From NCBI GenBank assembly GCA_015486095.1, contig WFSK01000045.1, positions 1-15,007 on the forward strand: DNA of 15,007 nt. The letters run 5' to 3'. The notes below the pieces were generated by a model. That model saw only the letters and a list, made by a program, of their open reading frames with translations. It did no database searches and was not told the DNA's origin. Shown one piece after another: positions 6,984 through 14,317 of this stretch; the first letter of the stretch is position 1; each line of letters opens with the position of its first letter. This DNA comes from Thermotogae bacterium. GTDB taxonomy: Bacteria; Thermotogota; Thermotogae; B3-G13. Both the position numbers and the translations under genes were made by a program.

Positions 6984-7720
6984 ACGAAGCCATCGATGAA
7001 ATCCTTCGGTCTAAATACCTCGTAGCCCTTACGGGCGCAGGAGTGAGCACAGATAGTGGGATACCGGACTTCCGTTCCAGATCAGAAGGATTGTGGTATC
7101 GTTTCGATGCAATGGAGATATTCTCACTCTCTAAATTTCTCAGTGATCCAGTTCCATTCTACGAATTCGCCAGAGAGTTTATCTTTCCTATGCTTGAAGC
7201 AAAACCGAACATCACACATATCATGCTGGCTGAGTTAGAAAAGAAGGGATACTTAAAGGCGTTGATAACACAGAACATAGATCTGCTTCATGAAAAGGCG
7301 GGTTCCAAAAAGATCTACGAGTTGCATGGGAATTTCCTACACTCTACCTGTGTGAATTGCGGGAAAAAATATACATTGGAAGAAGTTCGAAATAAGATGA
7401 AAGAAGAGGAGATCCCCAGATGCGATGATTGTGGCGGCATAATAAAACCAGATATCGTGTTTTTTGAAGAAGAACTTCCTTACAGAGTATTGCAAAGTGC
7501 CTATTTTGAGGTCGAGAGGTGTGACCTCTTATTGGTGATAGGAACTTCCTTACAGGTTTACCCTGCGGCAGAACTTCCTCTAATGGCGAGAAGAAATAAC
7601 GCAAAACTGATACTCGTAAATCGTGAACCTACACCAATCGACGAATTAGCCACCCACAAGTTGAACATGCCTCTGATGGAGTTTTCCAACGCGCTTTTAG
7701 AGAGACTGCGAAGATCGTGA
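6965..7720 (+). CDS. sir2: Sir2-family NAD-dependent protein deacetylase
   Basis: A 251-residue class-U-type bacterial sirtuin (also called CobB) that removes acyl groups from lysine using NAD, giving nicotinamide and O-acetyl-ADP-ribose. Visible motifs: NAD-binding GAGVSTDSGIPDFRS (24-38), TQNID (102-106), catalytic H121 in YELHGNF, the zinc tetrad C129/C132/C153/C156, KPDIVFFEE (161-169) and GTSLQVYPAAELP (193-205). The usual FFGE has become FFEE here, a minor change next to the substrate channel. Length and sequence are close to the well-studied T. maritima enzyme. The ATG lies inside the end of the previous gene; an AGAGGAGG site is 13 bases upstream. Targets are unknown, but tight coupling to genes of unknown function and a receiver-FapA protein suggests an operon-specific role as well as a general one. 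Confidence 0.96.
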   Translation: MQTEELNEAIDEILRSKYLVALTGAGVSTDSGIPDFRSRSEGLWYRFDAMEIFSLSKFLSDPVPFYEFAREFIFPMLEAKPNITHIMLAELEKKGYLKALITQNIDLLHEKAGSKKIYELHGNFLHSTCVNCGKKYTLEEVRNKMKEEEIPRCDDCGGIIKPDIVFFEEELPYRVLQSAYFEVERCDLLLVIGTSLQVYPAAELPLMARRNNAKLILVNREPTPIDELATHKLNMPLMEFSNALLERLRRS

Positions 7721-8529
7721 TGCCTTTTTCTTCATTTTACGAAGAAGTAAAGAAAACGTTGAAATACGAAATAAAAGGAGCAGAAGTAAACGAAGGCAAA
7801 CTCCTGGCAAAGGCGAAGATCGAAGGAATAGAAAAAGAAAAAAGAAATATAGAAGTTATGGAGATCATCTTGCCCATCCCCAAGGTAAAAGTGAATTGTA
7901 TAAAAGCACAGCGAAAAGTAGTGATAAGCAAGAACATTTGTTCTTTCCCAGCTCGACTTTCTCTCGAATCCTCATTGTTCAAAGTTCCCAACATATACAT
8001 GAATGAAAAGTTACCCATGCTGAAAACAGAAGTCGTATCGATCTCTACCTTGAAAAAGGATATCGAGGTGATAGAACTCGATTTAGATACGAATTCATTA
8101 GTCCGAACTCACTATATTTTACCCATTTCTATCCCTCGCGTTAATAAGGAAGATAAGGTCATATTTTCTACTCGTGTTTTGAAGGAGGAATTGAGATGGA
8201 GGCCTGGAATAACAGATGCCACGATCCTTGCCCGTTACATTCCACTGACGAGAAGACCCTTACCCCTTTATACTTTATCGAGGGAAAAGATCAGAAGGGC
8301 TATTCTGTCCGTTATCAAAAGATATGCACTTTCATCACGAAAACTCAAATTCATAGGAGTTTACGACGGTATACCGCTGGATCACGTTGAAAAGTTCAGA
8401 TTGTTCGAATCCAATTCGTTGAGGGTCTATCTCAAGGTGAAACCTATTCTCCCAACGAGATTTATGAAGATCGTCGTTCTCAAAGATGAACTGCAAGGTT
8501 CCATTTATCTCGAGCCATACGAAGACTGA
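7720..8529 (+). CDS. Unknown protein, last gene of operon
   Basis: A 269-residue protein that I do not recognise. It is lysine- and isoleucine-rich, lacks a signal peptide and membrane segments, and looks like alternating beta strands with charged turns. A short basic helix region at about 187-208 (REKIRRAILSVIKRYALSS) follows the tract PLTRRPLPLYTLS, and the C-terminal 60 residues are again beta-rich. Only two cysteines and no catalytic cluster are seen. The ATG overlaps the sirtuin stop as TGATG; a GTG one codon earlier is possible. It ends 2 bases from the convergent gene. Co-transcription with the sirtuin is likely. It could be a structural or assembly factor, but function cannot be assigned. 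Confidence 0.8.
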   Translation: MPFSSFYEEVKKTLKYEIKGAEVNEGKLLAKAKIEGIEKEKRNIEVMEIILPIPKVKVNCIKAQRKVVISKNICSFPARLSLESSLFKVPNIYMNEKLPMLKTEVVSISTLKKDIEVIELDLDTNSLVRTHYILPISIPRVNKEDKVIFSTRVLKEELRWRPGITDATILARYIPLTRRPLPLYTLSREKIRRAILSVIKRYALSSRKLKFIGVYDGIPLDHVEKFRLFESNSLRVYLKVKPILPTRFMKIVVLKDELQGSIYLEPYED

Positions 8530-8531
8530 CC

Positions 8532-9575
8532 TTATCTTCTCCTCATCTTATCACTCGTTTCCTTGATATCTGCTGCTACTTTCACTACAAGTGCCTTTAC
8601 AAATGCGATCAAACCCTTTTCATGATATAGCCTGAATGAGACGTAGAGAAATAAGATCATCAGTATTAAGAGATACTGTTGTCTTAGAAAAGCCAATATA
8701 TAAAGGAGTATATCGTATGATATTCTCAAAGGATAATCGTAAGGAGGTGTAAAGAATTTCTTCACCGAATACGTAACCTTATCACCATTCACGTTGACTA
8801 TTACGTAGTGGTAAAAGTAATGTTTAGGATCCACCCCCATCAGTTCCGCCCCTGCTCCCGCAGTTATCGTATATGGTACACCATCCCAACTGCCCCGGAA
8901 ATAACTATGAATGTGTCCACAGAAGACCATATCGATCTTACCCTCCTTTAATATCGACAAAACTTTCTTCGCGTTTTCTCTGTCCTTAAGACAATGATGT
9001 TCATGTGGCCTGGGATCGAATAGAGGAACGTGCATGAAGCAAAACGTATGTGCATAATTCCAGCTTTCTTTCATTCTCTTCTTAAGCCAATACAACTGTT
9101 GTGGGTCTACACGGACTTCGTTGGCATCATCTAAGACGATGAATAAACTCTTTCCGACTACAAAACTGTAATAGAAAGCCCCGAAGATCTTGTGATACAG
9201 ATTTACTCCCTCATCGTATAGATCATGATTACCGGGGACCACCATATGAGGTACTTTGAGTTCTTCGATCTGATCCAGGAATAGCCTATACTTCAAATTA
9301 TCGCCATCGAATACCAGATCCCCTGTATTCATGACAAAGGATATCTCATCTGCATGCCTGTTTATATCCCTTATCATATGATCGAAGGTGCTGTAACTGT
9401 TCTTGTTATCTCCCAAGACCACGAAAGAAAATTTGCTCGGATCTTTAACCTTGATCTTACTGAAATTTTCATAATTCAGATCTTTTTCCCTTATAGGTAT
9501 CGTTACCGTAAGTACCTTGTAGACTCCCAACACAACTGCTATGACGAGCAGAATAAGAATGACACGTTTTCTCAT
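8532..9575 (-). CDS. Membrane-anchored calcineurin-like metallophosphoesterase
   Basis: A 347-residue protein with an N-terminal positively charged membrane segment (MRKR then about 5-25), a metallophosphoesterase domain, a second hydrophobic segment (about 288-312) and a basic cytoplasmic-looking tail ending RRR. Motifs are GDN (55-57, in place of the commoner GDxH), GD (85-86), GNHD (115-118), MHVP with H182, and GHIH (220-223), which together bind two metal ions. The positive-inside rule puts the catalytic domain outside the cytoplasm, so lipid head groups, cell-wall material or nucleotides are possible substrates, but none can be chosen. An ideal ribosome site AAGGAGGT lies 5 bases before the ATG. 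It follows the CLC gene by 20 bases and is probably in the same transcript. Confidence 0.88.
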   Translation of the reverse strand: MRKRVILILLVIAVVLGVYKVLTVTIPIREKDLNYENFSKIKVKDPSKFSFVVLGDNKNSYSTFDHMIRDINRHADEISFVMNTGDLVFDGDNLKYRLFLDQIEELKVPHMVVPGNHDLYDEGVNLYHKIFGAFYYSFVVGKSLFIVLDDANEVRVDPQQLYWLKKRMKESWNYAHTFCFMHVPLFDPRPHEHHCLKDRENAKKVLSILKEGKIDMVFCGHIHSYFRGSWDGVPYTITAGAGAELMGVDPKHYFYHYVIVNVNGDKVTYSVKKFFTPPYDYPLRISYDILLYILAFLRQQYLLILMILFLYVSFRLYHEKGLIAFVKALVVKVAADIKETSDKMRRR

Positions 9576-9595
9576 TTTTTACCTCCTTCATTCGA

Positions 9596-11353
9596 TCAGT
9601 AAAACAGCTTCAATCTTTCAGCCAAAACGGTTACTATTCTCTCTTTGGGAAGCATCCCTACTATATCCGAGACATGTTCACACTTCCCTGTTTTAGTTAC
9701 CACGGCTCCAGGACTGTTCTTCAAAGTCATCTTCGTTAAGACCGTGAAGACCATCTCATCTTCTTTTGTACAAACGAAGTCTCTTTTCATAATATTAGAG
9801 ACTGGAGTATTCTTATCCTTTATCCCAAGTGCATACTTTATGGTGACTATCCCTTTGACCTTATCTTTATACCTATCGGTAACTACAAAACTCATCACAT
9901 CCGTTTGAGCGTAATCGGTGATTAGATTCGCGACACTCTCACTTTCCGTGACCGCTATTATCTTTGTATTCATCACTTCTTTTATTCTCTTTATCATAAG
10001 TATATTCATCTGGAATACATCTGGTATAAAATGGCTGCGACGAGCGAGTTTCCGAGTATATATGCTATCTGGGCAAATGCCACGCCTAATACCATCTGCA
10101 ATCGCGGCAGTGATAATTATCGGAAGGATAACATGATAATCGCGTGTCATCTCGAAGATCATTACCACAGCCGTAACCGTTGCACCGGTTCCACTCGCTA
10201 CCATTCCTGCCATACCAACGATCGCATATGCAGCAGGACTCGCAGCGAGATTGGGAATCATGTGATTTATCAAAGCGCCGTACATTCCACCTATAGTAGC
10301 ACCCAAAAACAGCGATGGCGAGAATATGCCTCCAGAGCCACCAGACCCTAACGTGATCGATGTAACGAGGATCTTCGATAAGGCAAGTGTGAGTAGGAAA
10401 GCAGGATTCATTAACGTGTTGAGAAGAATATCGCTTACAGTAGAGTATCCCACACCTAAGATGTAATAATGATGAAATCTCCTCATGAAGAGGTACCCCA
10501 ATACACCCACGAAGAGCATACCTAACATGTGACGGGTATAATAATTTCCCTTCAAAGATTCAAAGAGATCTTCAAGTTTGTACAGCAATTCGATGAAGAT
10601 CACGGCAGATACACCGATGAACACACCTAATCCAGCGTAAAACACAAATTCTACAGGAGATTTTAGAGTATAAGGAGGCACTATAAACGCAGGGGACGAA
10701 CCGAGAAAGATAGTCGATATGAACGTTGCAACCGCAGTGGATATGGCAACGGGTATGAAGGTTCTCGCACTGAATTCTGGTAGCATGAGTTCAATGGCAA
10801 AGAGTATGCCTCCCAAAGGGGTGTTGAAGGTAGCCGATATCCCTCCAGCAGCTCCACATGCAACCAACGTTATGGTTTGTTGAGGAGCTAAATGAAAGAG
10901 CTGCCCAACGGTAGATCCAAATGAAGAACCTATCTGTACGATCGGTCCTTCTCTACCAACCGCACCCCCAGTTCCAATAGAAACTGAAGAAGCGATAGAT
11001 TTTACTATACTCACGATGGGGCGGATCTTACCATCGTTGTAATAAATGGCATCCATTACCTCTGGCACTCCATGTCCCTTGGCTTCAGGGGCAAAGTTCT
11101 TCACGATAAATGCCACTACAACCGCACCTATCACGGGAATGAAGATCATATAAGCACCCCAGGGGCTCAAAGGGGTATGTACATTGGCATCATACAAAAA
11201 GGAGAATTTACCCAAAAAAGTTATATTATGGATCACGGCGATCATATATCTGAATACGATCGCTCCAAAACCAGCAACAACGCCAACTAAAACTGCAAGT
11301 AAAGAAAGGTATGTTTGATTAAGCCTTATCTCTTTTTGGATTCTTGAATCCAA
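9596..11353 (-). CDS. CLC-family chloride channel/transporter with CBS domains
   Basis: A 585-residue integral membrane protein. (Residues below are numbered from an in-frame TTG at 11392, 13 codons further out, which gives the E. coli numbering by chance.) Family motifs: GHGVPEV (106-112), GREGP with gating glutamate E148 (146-150), FNTPLGGILFAIEL (189-202), GSGGSGGIFSPSLFLGA (349-365) and the anion-site tyrosine Y445. After the membrane part come two CBS repeats (about 470-590), which usually sense adenine nucleotides. The intracellular proton glutamate of H+/Cl- antiporters (second E of IEE) is leucine 202 here and the central serine is H107, so ion coupling is uncertain. I chose TTG 11353 because AGGAGG is 9 bases upstream; the outer TTG has no ribosome site. 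It follows ribF after 94 bases. Confidence 0.93.
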   Translation of the reverse strand: MDSRIQKEIRLNQTYLSLLAVLVGVVAGFGAIVFRYMIAVIHNITFLGKFSFLYDANVHTPLSPWGAYMIFIPVIGAVVVAFIVKNFAPEAKGHGVPEVMDAIYYNDGKIRPIVSIVKSIASSVSIGTGGAVGREGPIVQIGSSFGSTVGQLFHLAPQQTITLVACGAAGGISATFNTPLGGILFAIELMLPEFSARTFIPVAISTAVATFISTIFLGSSPAFIVPPYTLKSPVEFVFYAGLGVFIGVSAVIFIELLYKLEDLFESLKGNYYTRHMLGMLFVGVLGYLFMRRFHHYYILGVGYSTVSDILLNTLMNPAFLLTLALSKILVTSITLGSGGSGGIFSPSLFLGATIGGMYGALINHMIPNLAASPAAYAIVGMAGMVASGTGATVTAVVMIFEMTRDYHVILPIIITAAIADGIRRGICPDSIYTRKLARRSHFIPDVFQMNILMIKRIKEVMNTKIIAVTESESVANLITDYAQTDVMSFVVTDRYKDKVKGIVTIKYALGIKDKNTPVSNIMKRDFVCTKEDEMVFTVLTKMTLKNSPGAVVTKTGKCEHVSDIVGMLPKERIVTVLAERLKLFY

Positions 11354-11400
11354 TTCATTTTTCCTCCTTTTAAAACCGATCGCGAACTTCAACCAATATT

Positions 11401-11456
11401 AGATGTTAAATTGCATCGGTTCTGAATTTACATTACTCACTTAGCGTTCAACATCT
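11401..11456 (-). other. Stem-loop candidate between ribF and CLC gene
   Basis: The 10-base arms 11401-11410 and 11447-11456 are complementary at 9 positions, and the remaining pair is G-U on the minus strand. The arms enclose 36 bases and the outer arm includes the ribF stop codon. A T-run is lacking, so it is not a classic terminator; it might be a processing site or a chance match. Confidence 0.25.
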
Positions 11457-12254
11457 AACCTCTTTTTCCAGTATCTCTATTCGTATACTGCTTTCACGAA
11501 TGGGTTTGTCCAAACCAAAAAGTTCTATACGAATCCTATCATCTCCTATGGAATTTATAACCATCGTTCCAAGATATCTCTTGCCATTTACTATCGTTGA
11601 TATATTATATCTACCAGCGGAAGGAATCAAGATATCAGGATCGGGTTTCAAAAAAAGGAGGTTTCCCTCGTCACATATTGTTCCCTGAATTGAAGGATAT
11701 CTACCGAGCATAGAATACACATTCTCGATCGCTCCTTCTTTTAGGGCATTGCGTATTTCACTACTGCTAACGATACTACCATTTACTCTCACTGGTTCAA
11801 CAACTTCTACCTCAAATCCATAATGTCTTCCTAACCTTTTCAACGTATCCGTATCACCAGTCCTATCCTTTCCAAACTTGAAATTGAAACCTGCCACCGC
11901 GGTAGAGCAATTCAACTTTTCCACCAATATCTTCCTCACAAACTCATCTGGAGAAAGAGAGGATATTCGTTCATCAAACTTTACTATAACGAGAAGATCT
12001 GCTCCCATCCCTTCTATCAGCCTTTTTTTCTCTTCTGTGTCTATCAACAAACCCAAGAATTTTTTTCTATCCATATAATAAGCAGCTGGATGGCAAAAGG
12101 TAAAGATACATAAAGAAATTCTCTTTTTATTAGCGATTTCCTTCGCTTTTTTTATTACCTCCCTATGTCCTATATGTATCCCATCGAAACCACCCATTGC
12201 TACAACAGTCTTTTCTCCTATATCTATTTCCTCTATATCCTCGAATATTCTCAT
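11448..12254 (-). CDS. ribF: FAD synthetase (RibF) with eroded riboflavin kinase half
   Basis: A 268-residue protein in which residues 1 to about 183 are a normal FMN adenylyltransferase domain: GGFDGIHIGH (21-30, nucleotide-binding HIGH motif), FTFCHP (51-56), AGFNFKFGKDRTGD (121-134) and SSSEIR (163-168). The rest (about 184-268, only 85 residues) keeps the start LGRYPSIQGT and a possible E244 of the kinase domain. It lacks the GxxxGFPTAN magnesium/ATP motif and the NIGxRPT segment. It should therefore make FAD from FMN but probably not FMN from riboflavin. T. maritima RibF is full length at about 293 residues. The ATG overlaps the upstream pseudouridine synthase stop as ATGA, so it is translationally coupled. 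Confidence 0.92.
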   Translation of the reverse strand: MRIFEDIEEIDIGEKTVVAMGGFDGIHIGHREVIKKAKEIANKKRISLCIFTFCHPAAYYMDRKKFLGLLIDTEEKKRLIEGMGADLLVIVKFDERISSLSPDEFVRKILVEKLNCSTAVAGFNFKFGKDRTGDTDTLKRLGRHYGFEVEVVEPVRVNGSIVSSSEIRNALKEGAIENVYSMLGRYPSIQGTICDEGNLLFLKPDPDILIPSAGRYNISTIVNGKRYLGTMVINSIGDDRIRIELFGLDKPIRESSIRIEILEKEVRC

Positions 12255-13180
12255 CTTACCTCCGATAACATCTTGATGGTTTTCTTAAAATCCTCTGAAG
12301 GTGGTGCAACAAACGTGAGTTTTTTTCCTGTCTTGGGATGGTAAAAACTCAACCTCAGCGCATGGAGCATCTGCCGTTCAACTTGGCCTTCTTCTCTCCC
12401 ATAGAGTGGATCTCCTATTATAGGATTACCCATATACTTCATATGCACACGGATCTGATGGGTTCTACCCGTCTGCGGCATAATCCAGAGTAAAGATGCC
12501 CTTTTATTACCGAATATCTTCAATATCTTATAACGAGTTATCGAATCTCTTCCTTCTACACAAATGCTCATCTTACGTCTGTCAGACCCGCTCCTACCTA
12601 TGGGAGCACGAATTATACCTTTCGATATACGGGGCACTCCTTTAACTATCCCAAGATAAACCTTCTCTACTCTCCTCTCTTTGAATTGCTCACTCAATTC
12701 GATATGGCTATGTTCATTCTTCGCGATAACTAAGATCCCCGATGTATCCTTATCTAACCTATGTACTATTCCGGGTCTTATCTCTCCTCCTATACCTTTT
12801 AAGTCTTGACAGTGATACAGTAGGGCATTGACCAACGTACCAGTAACAACACTTCCTCCAGGATGGACTAACATCCCTGGGGGTTTATTCACCACCACGA
12901 TATCCCGATCTTCGTAGATTATATCTATCGGAATATCCTCCGGCAAGATCTCTATCGGCTTTGGAGTAGGGATAGTGTATTCTATCTCATCTGACAAACG
13001 CACGATATAACTGGGCTTAACTCTATTTCCGTTAACCGTTATATCGCCAGACCTTATCATCTCCTGAATCTTCGTCCTAGAAACGAAATCAGTCATCGTG
13101 GAGAGCAGCTTATCCAAACGTCTTCCCTGAGTATCTGAAGTTATCTTAAAAACTCTTTTCTCTTCTATGTAATCTCTCAT
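12251..13180 (-). CDS. RluA-family 23S rRNA pseudouridine synthase
   Basis: A 309-residue rRNA-modifying enzyme with an S4 RNA-binding domain (about 20-70, including GRRLDKLLS and DITVNGNRVKP) and a catalytic domain with HRLDKDTSG (140-148), in which D143 is the nucleophile, and GRTHQIRVHM near the C-terminus. The combination of S4 and RluA catalytic domains is typical of RluC and RluD; I cannot decide between them, so the target uridines of 23S rRNA are not assigned. Length and motifs are normal. The start ATG lies inside lspA (35-base overlap), and the gene overlaps ribF by 4 bases. Confidence 0.95.
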   Translation of the reverse strand: MRDYIEEKRVFKITSDTQGRRLDKLLSTMTDFVSRTKIQEMIRSGDITVNGNRVKPSYIVRLSDEIEYTIPTPKPIEILPEDIPIDIIYEDRDIVVVNKPPGMLVHPGGSVVTGTLVNALLYHCQDLKGIGGEIRPGIVHRLDKDTSGILVIAKNEHSHIELSEQFKERRVEKVYLGIVKGVPRISKGIIRAPIGRSGSDRRKMSICVEGRDSITRYKILKIFGNKRASLLWIMPQTGRTHQIRVHMKYMGNPIIGDPLYGREEGQVERQMLHALRLSFYHPKTGKKLTFVAPPSEDFKKTIKMLSEVR

Positions 13181-13637
13181 CCATGATTTCTGCCTTCAAT
13201 ATACCTATTAAAAACACAAATGTCCCTATAACTATCGAAGAATCGGCAACATTGAAGATCCCGGGCCAAAAATGAATATCTAAAAAATCTACAACGTAAC
13301 CCAATCTCAACCTATCTATAAAATTTCCAGTTGCCCCAGCGAGTACCATAGATACACCCCATGAGATCCATAAGTTCTTCCCTCTGAAATGTAAGATGAT
13401 ATACGTTAATAGAATGACACTTATGAGCACAACGAAGAATACAACGGATGGATAGTTAGACATCATTCCAAATGCAACACCTTTATTCTTCACGTATGTT
13501 ATATGAAATATATTATCGATAACGGTGATAGACTCATACAATCTCATAGTATTACTTATCATAAATTTCGAGATCTGATCTATCAACAAAATCACTGCGA
13601 ATATCACTGAGGAAGAGTATATATTTTTATTCTTCAC
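13146..13637 (-). CDS. lspA: Lipoprotein signal peptidase (SPase II)
   Basis: A 163-residue inner-membrane aspartyl protease that cuts the signal peptide from diacylated prolipoproteins. Four hydrophobic segments (about 10-28, 63-84, 90-106, 132-149) and the catalytic aspartates D117 (YVVDFLD) and D132 (NVADSSI) are visible, with the conserved GNFIDR (104-109). The length is normal for the family. The start is a GTG at 13637, with GAGGAG 11 bases upstream inside the end of the regulator gene; the two overlap by 11 bases. Loss of any of these residues would abolish activity, and none is lost. The gene is in the same transcript as its neighbours. Confidence 0.96.
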   Translation of the reverse strand: MKNKNIYSSSVIFAVILLIDQISKFMISNTMRLYESITVIDNIFHITYVKNKGVAFGMMSNYPSVVFFVVLISVILLTYIILHFRGKNLWISWGVSMVLAGATGNFIDRLRLGYVVDFLDIHFWPGIFNVADSSIVIGTFVFLIGILKAEIMDERLHRREKSF

Positions 13638-14313
13638 TGGTTGTGAATCTCCTCAACTTATCAAGCGAGTGTATCACGATCCTGTGCCTTTCGATCTTCA
13701 ATATACCTTCTTCTTCAAATCTCGTAAAGACCCTCGAAACGGTTTCTCGTGCTAATCCCGTGATCTCCGCCGCACTCTGATGAGTAATGGCAAAATCGAT
13801 CACTATATCATTATCCTTTTTCTTCCCAAACTCATCTGATAAGACTAGGATCGAACGTGCCAAACGACTTGCAGCATCCCTGAATATCAAATCTTTTATC
13901 TGTTGATCTGTGTATCTAAGTCTTCTCGACATTTCTACTATAACATTTAAGGATAACTTCGGCTCCTTCGTTATCATATCCAAAAAATCCTTCTTATTCA
14001 GTATCAAAAACTTGGAGTCTTCTAAAACACGAACGCCTGCACTTCTCGGCTTTCCTTCCAGGATGGCCATCTCTCCGAAAAAGTTCCCTTTACCAAGTAT
14101 TGACAATATCTTTTCTTTCCCACCCTCCGATTCAACGAATATACCCACTACTCCATCGAGGATGAGATAGAACGTGTCATCCTTTTCCATCTCGAAGAAA
14201 ACTATGTCTCCCTTTTTATAATCACTTATTTTCCCTACTCTGAATATCTCCTCGATAGTCTTAGGTGAGATATCTTTGAATATCGGAAGATTAGAGTATT
14301 CTTTTACATCCAT
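13627..14313 (-). CDS. Crp/Fnr-family transcription regulator
   Basis: A 228-residue regulator with a cyclic-nucleotide-binding-like beta barrel and a winged helix. The phosphate-binding cassette FFGEMAILEGKPRSAG (78-93) keeps the glutamate (E81) and the Arg-Ser pair (R90, S91) that contact cAMP in Crp, so a cyclic nucleotide ligand is possible. The helix-turn-helix is about 178-199 (HQSAAEITGLARETVSRVF). There is no cysteine anywhere, so it is not an iron-sulfur Fnr. I chose ATG 14313 because AAGGAG sits 7 bases upstream; an ATG six codons earlier overlaps cheR. It lies between cheR and lspA in one transcript and could control this operon; its targets are unknown. Confidence 0.9.
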   Translation of the reverse strand: MDVKEYSNLPIFKDISPKTIEEIFRVGKISDYKKGDIVFFEMEKDDTFYLILDGVVGIFVESEGGKEKILSILGKGNFFGEMAILEGKPRSAGVRVLEDSKFLILNKKDFLDMITKEPKLSLNVIVEMSRRLRYTDQQIKDLIFRDAASRLARSILVLSDEFGKKKDNDIVIDFAITHQSAAEITGLARETVSRVFTRFEEEGILKIERHRIVIHSLDKLRRFTTSEE

Positions 14314-14317
14314 CTTC

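Noticed and set aside
11354..11392. Longer CLC start at TTG 11392
   Set aside because: No ribosome-binding site precedes it, whereas the inner TTG at 11353 has AGGAGG at good spacing; the outer start cannot be fully excluded.
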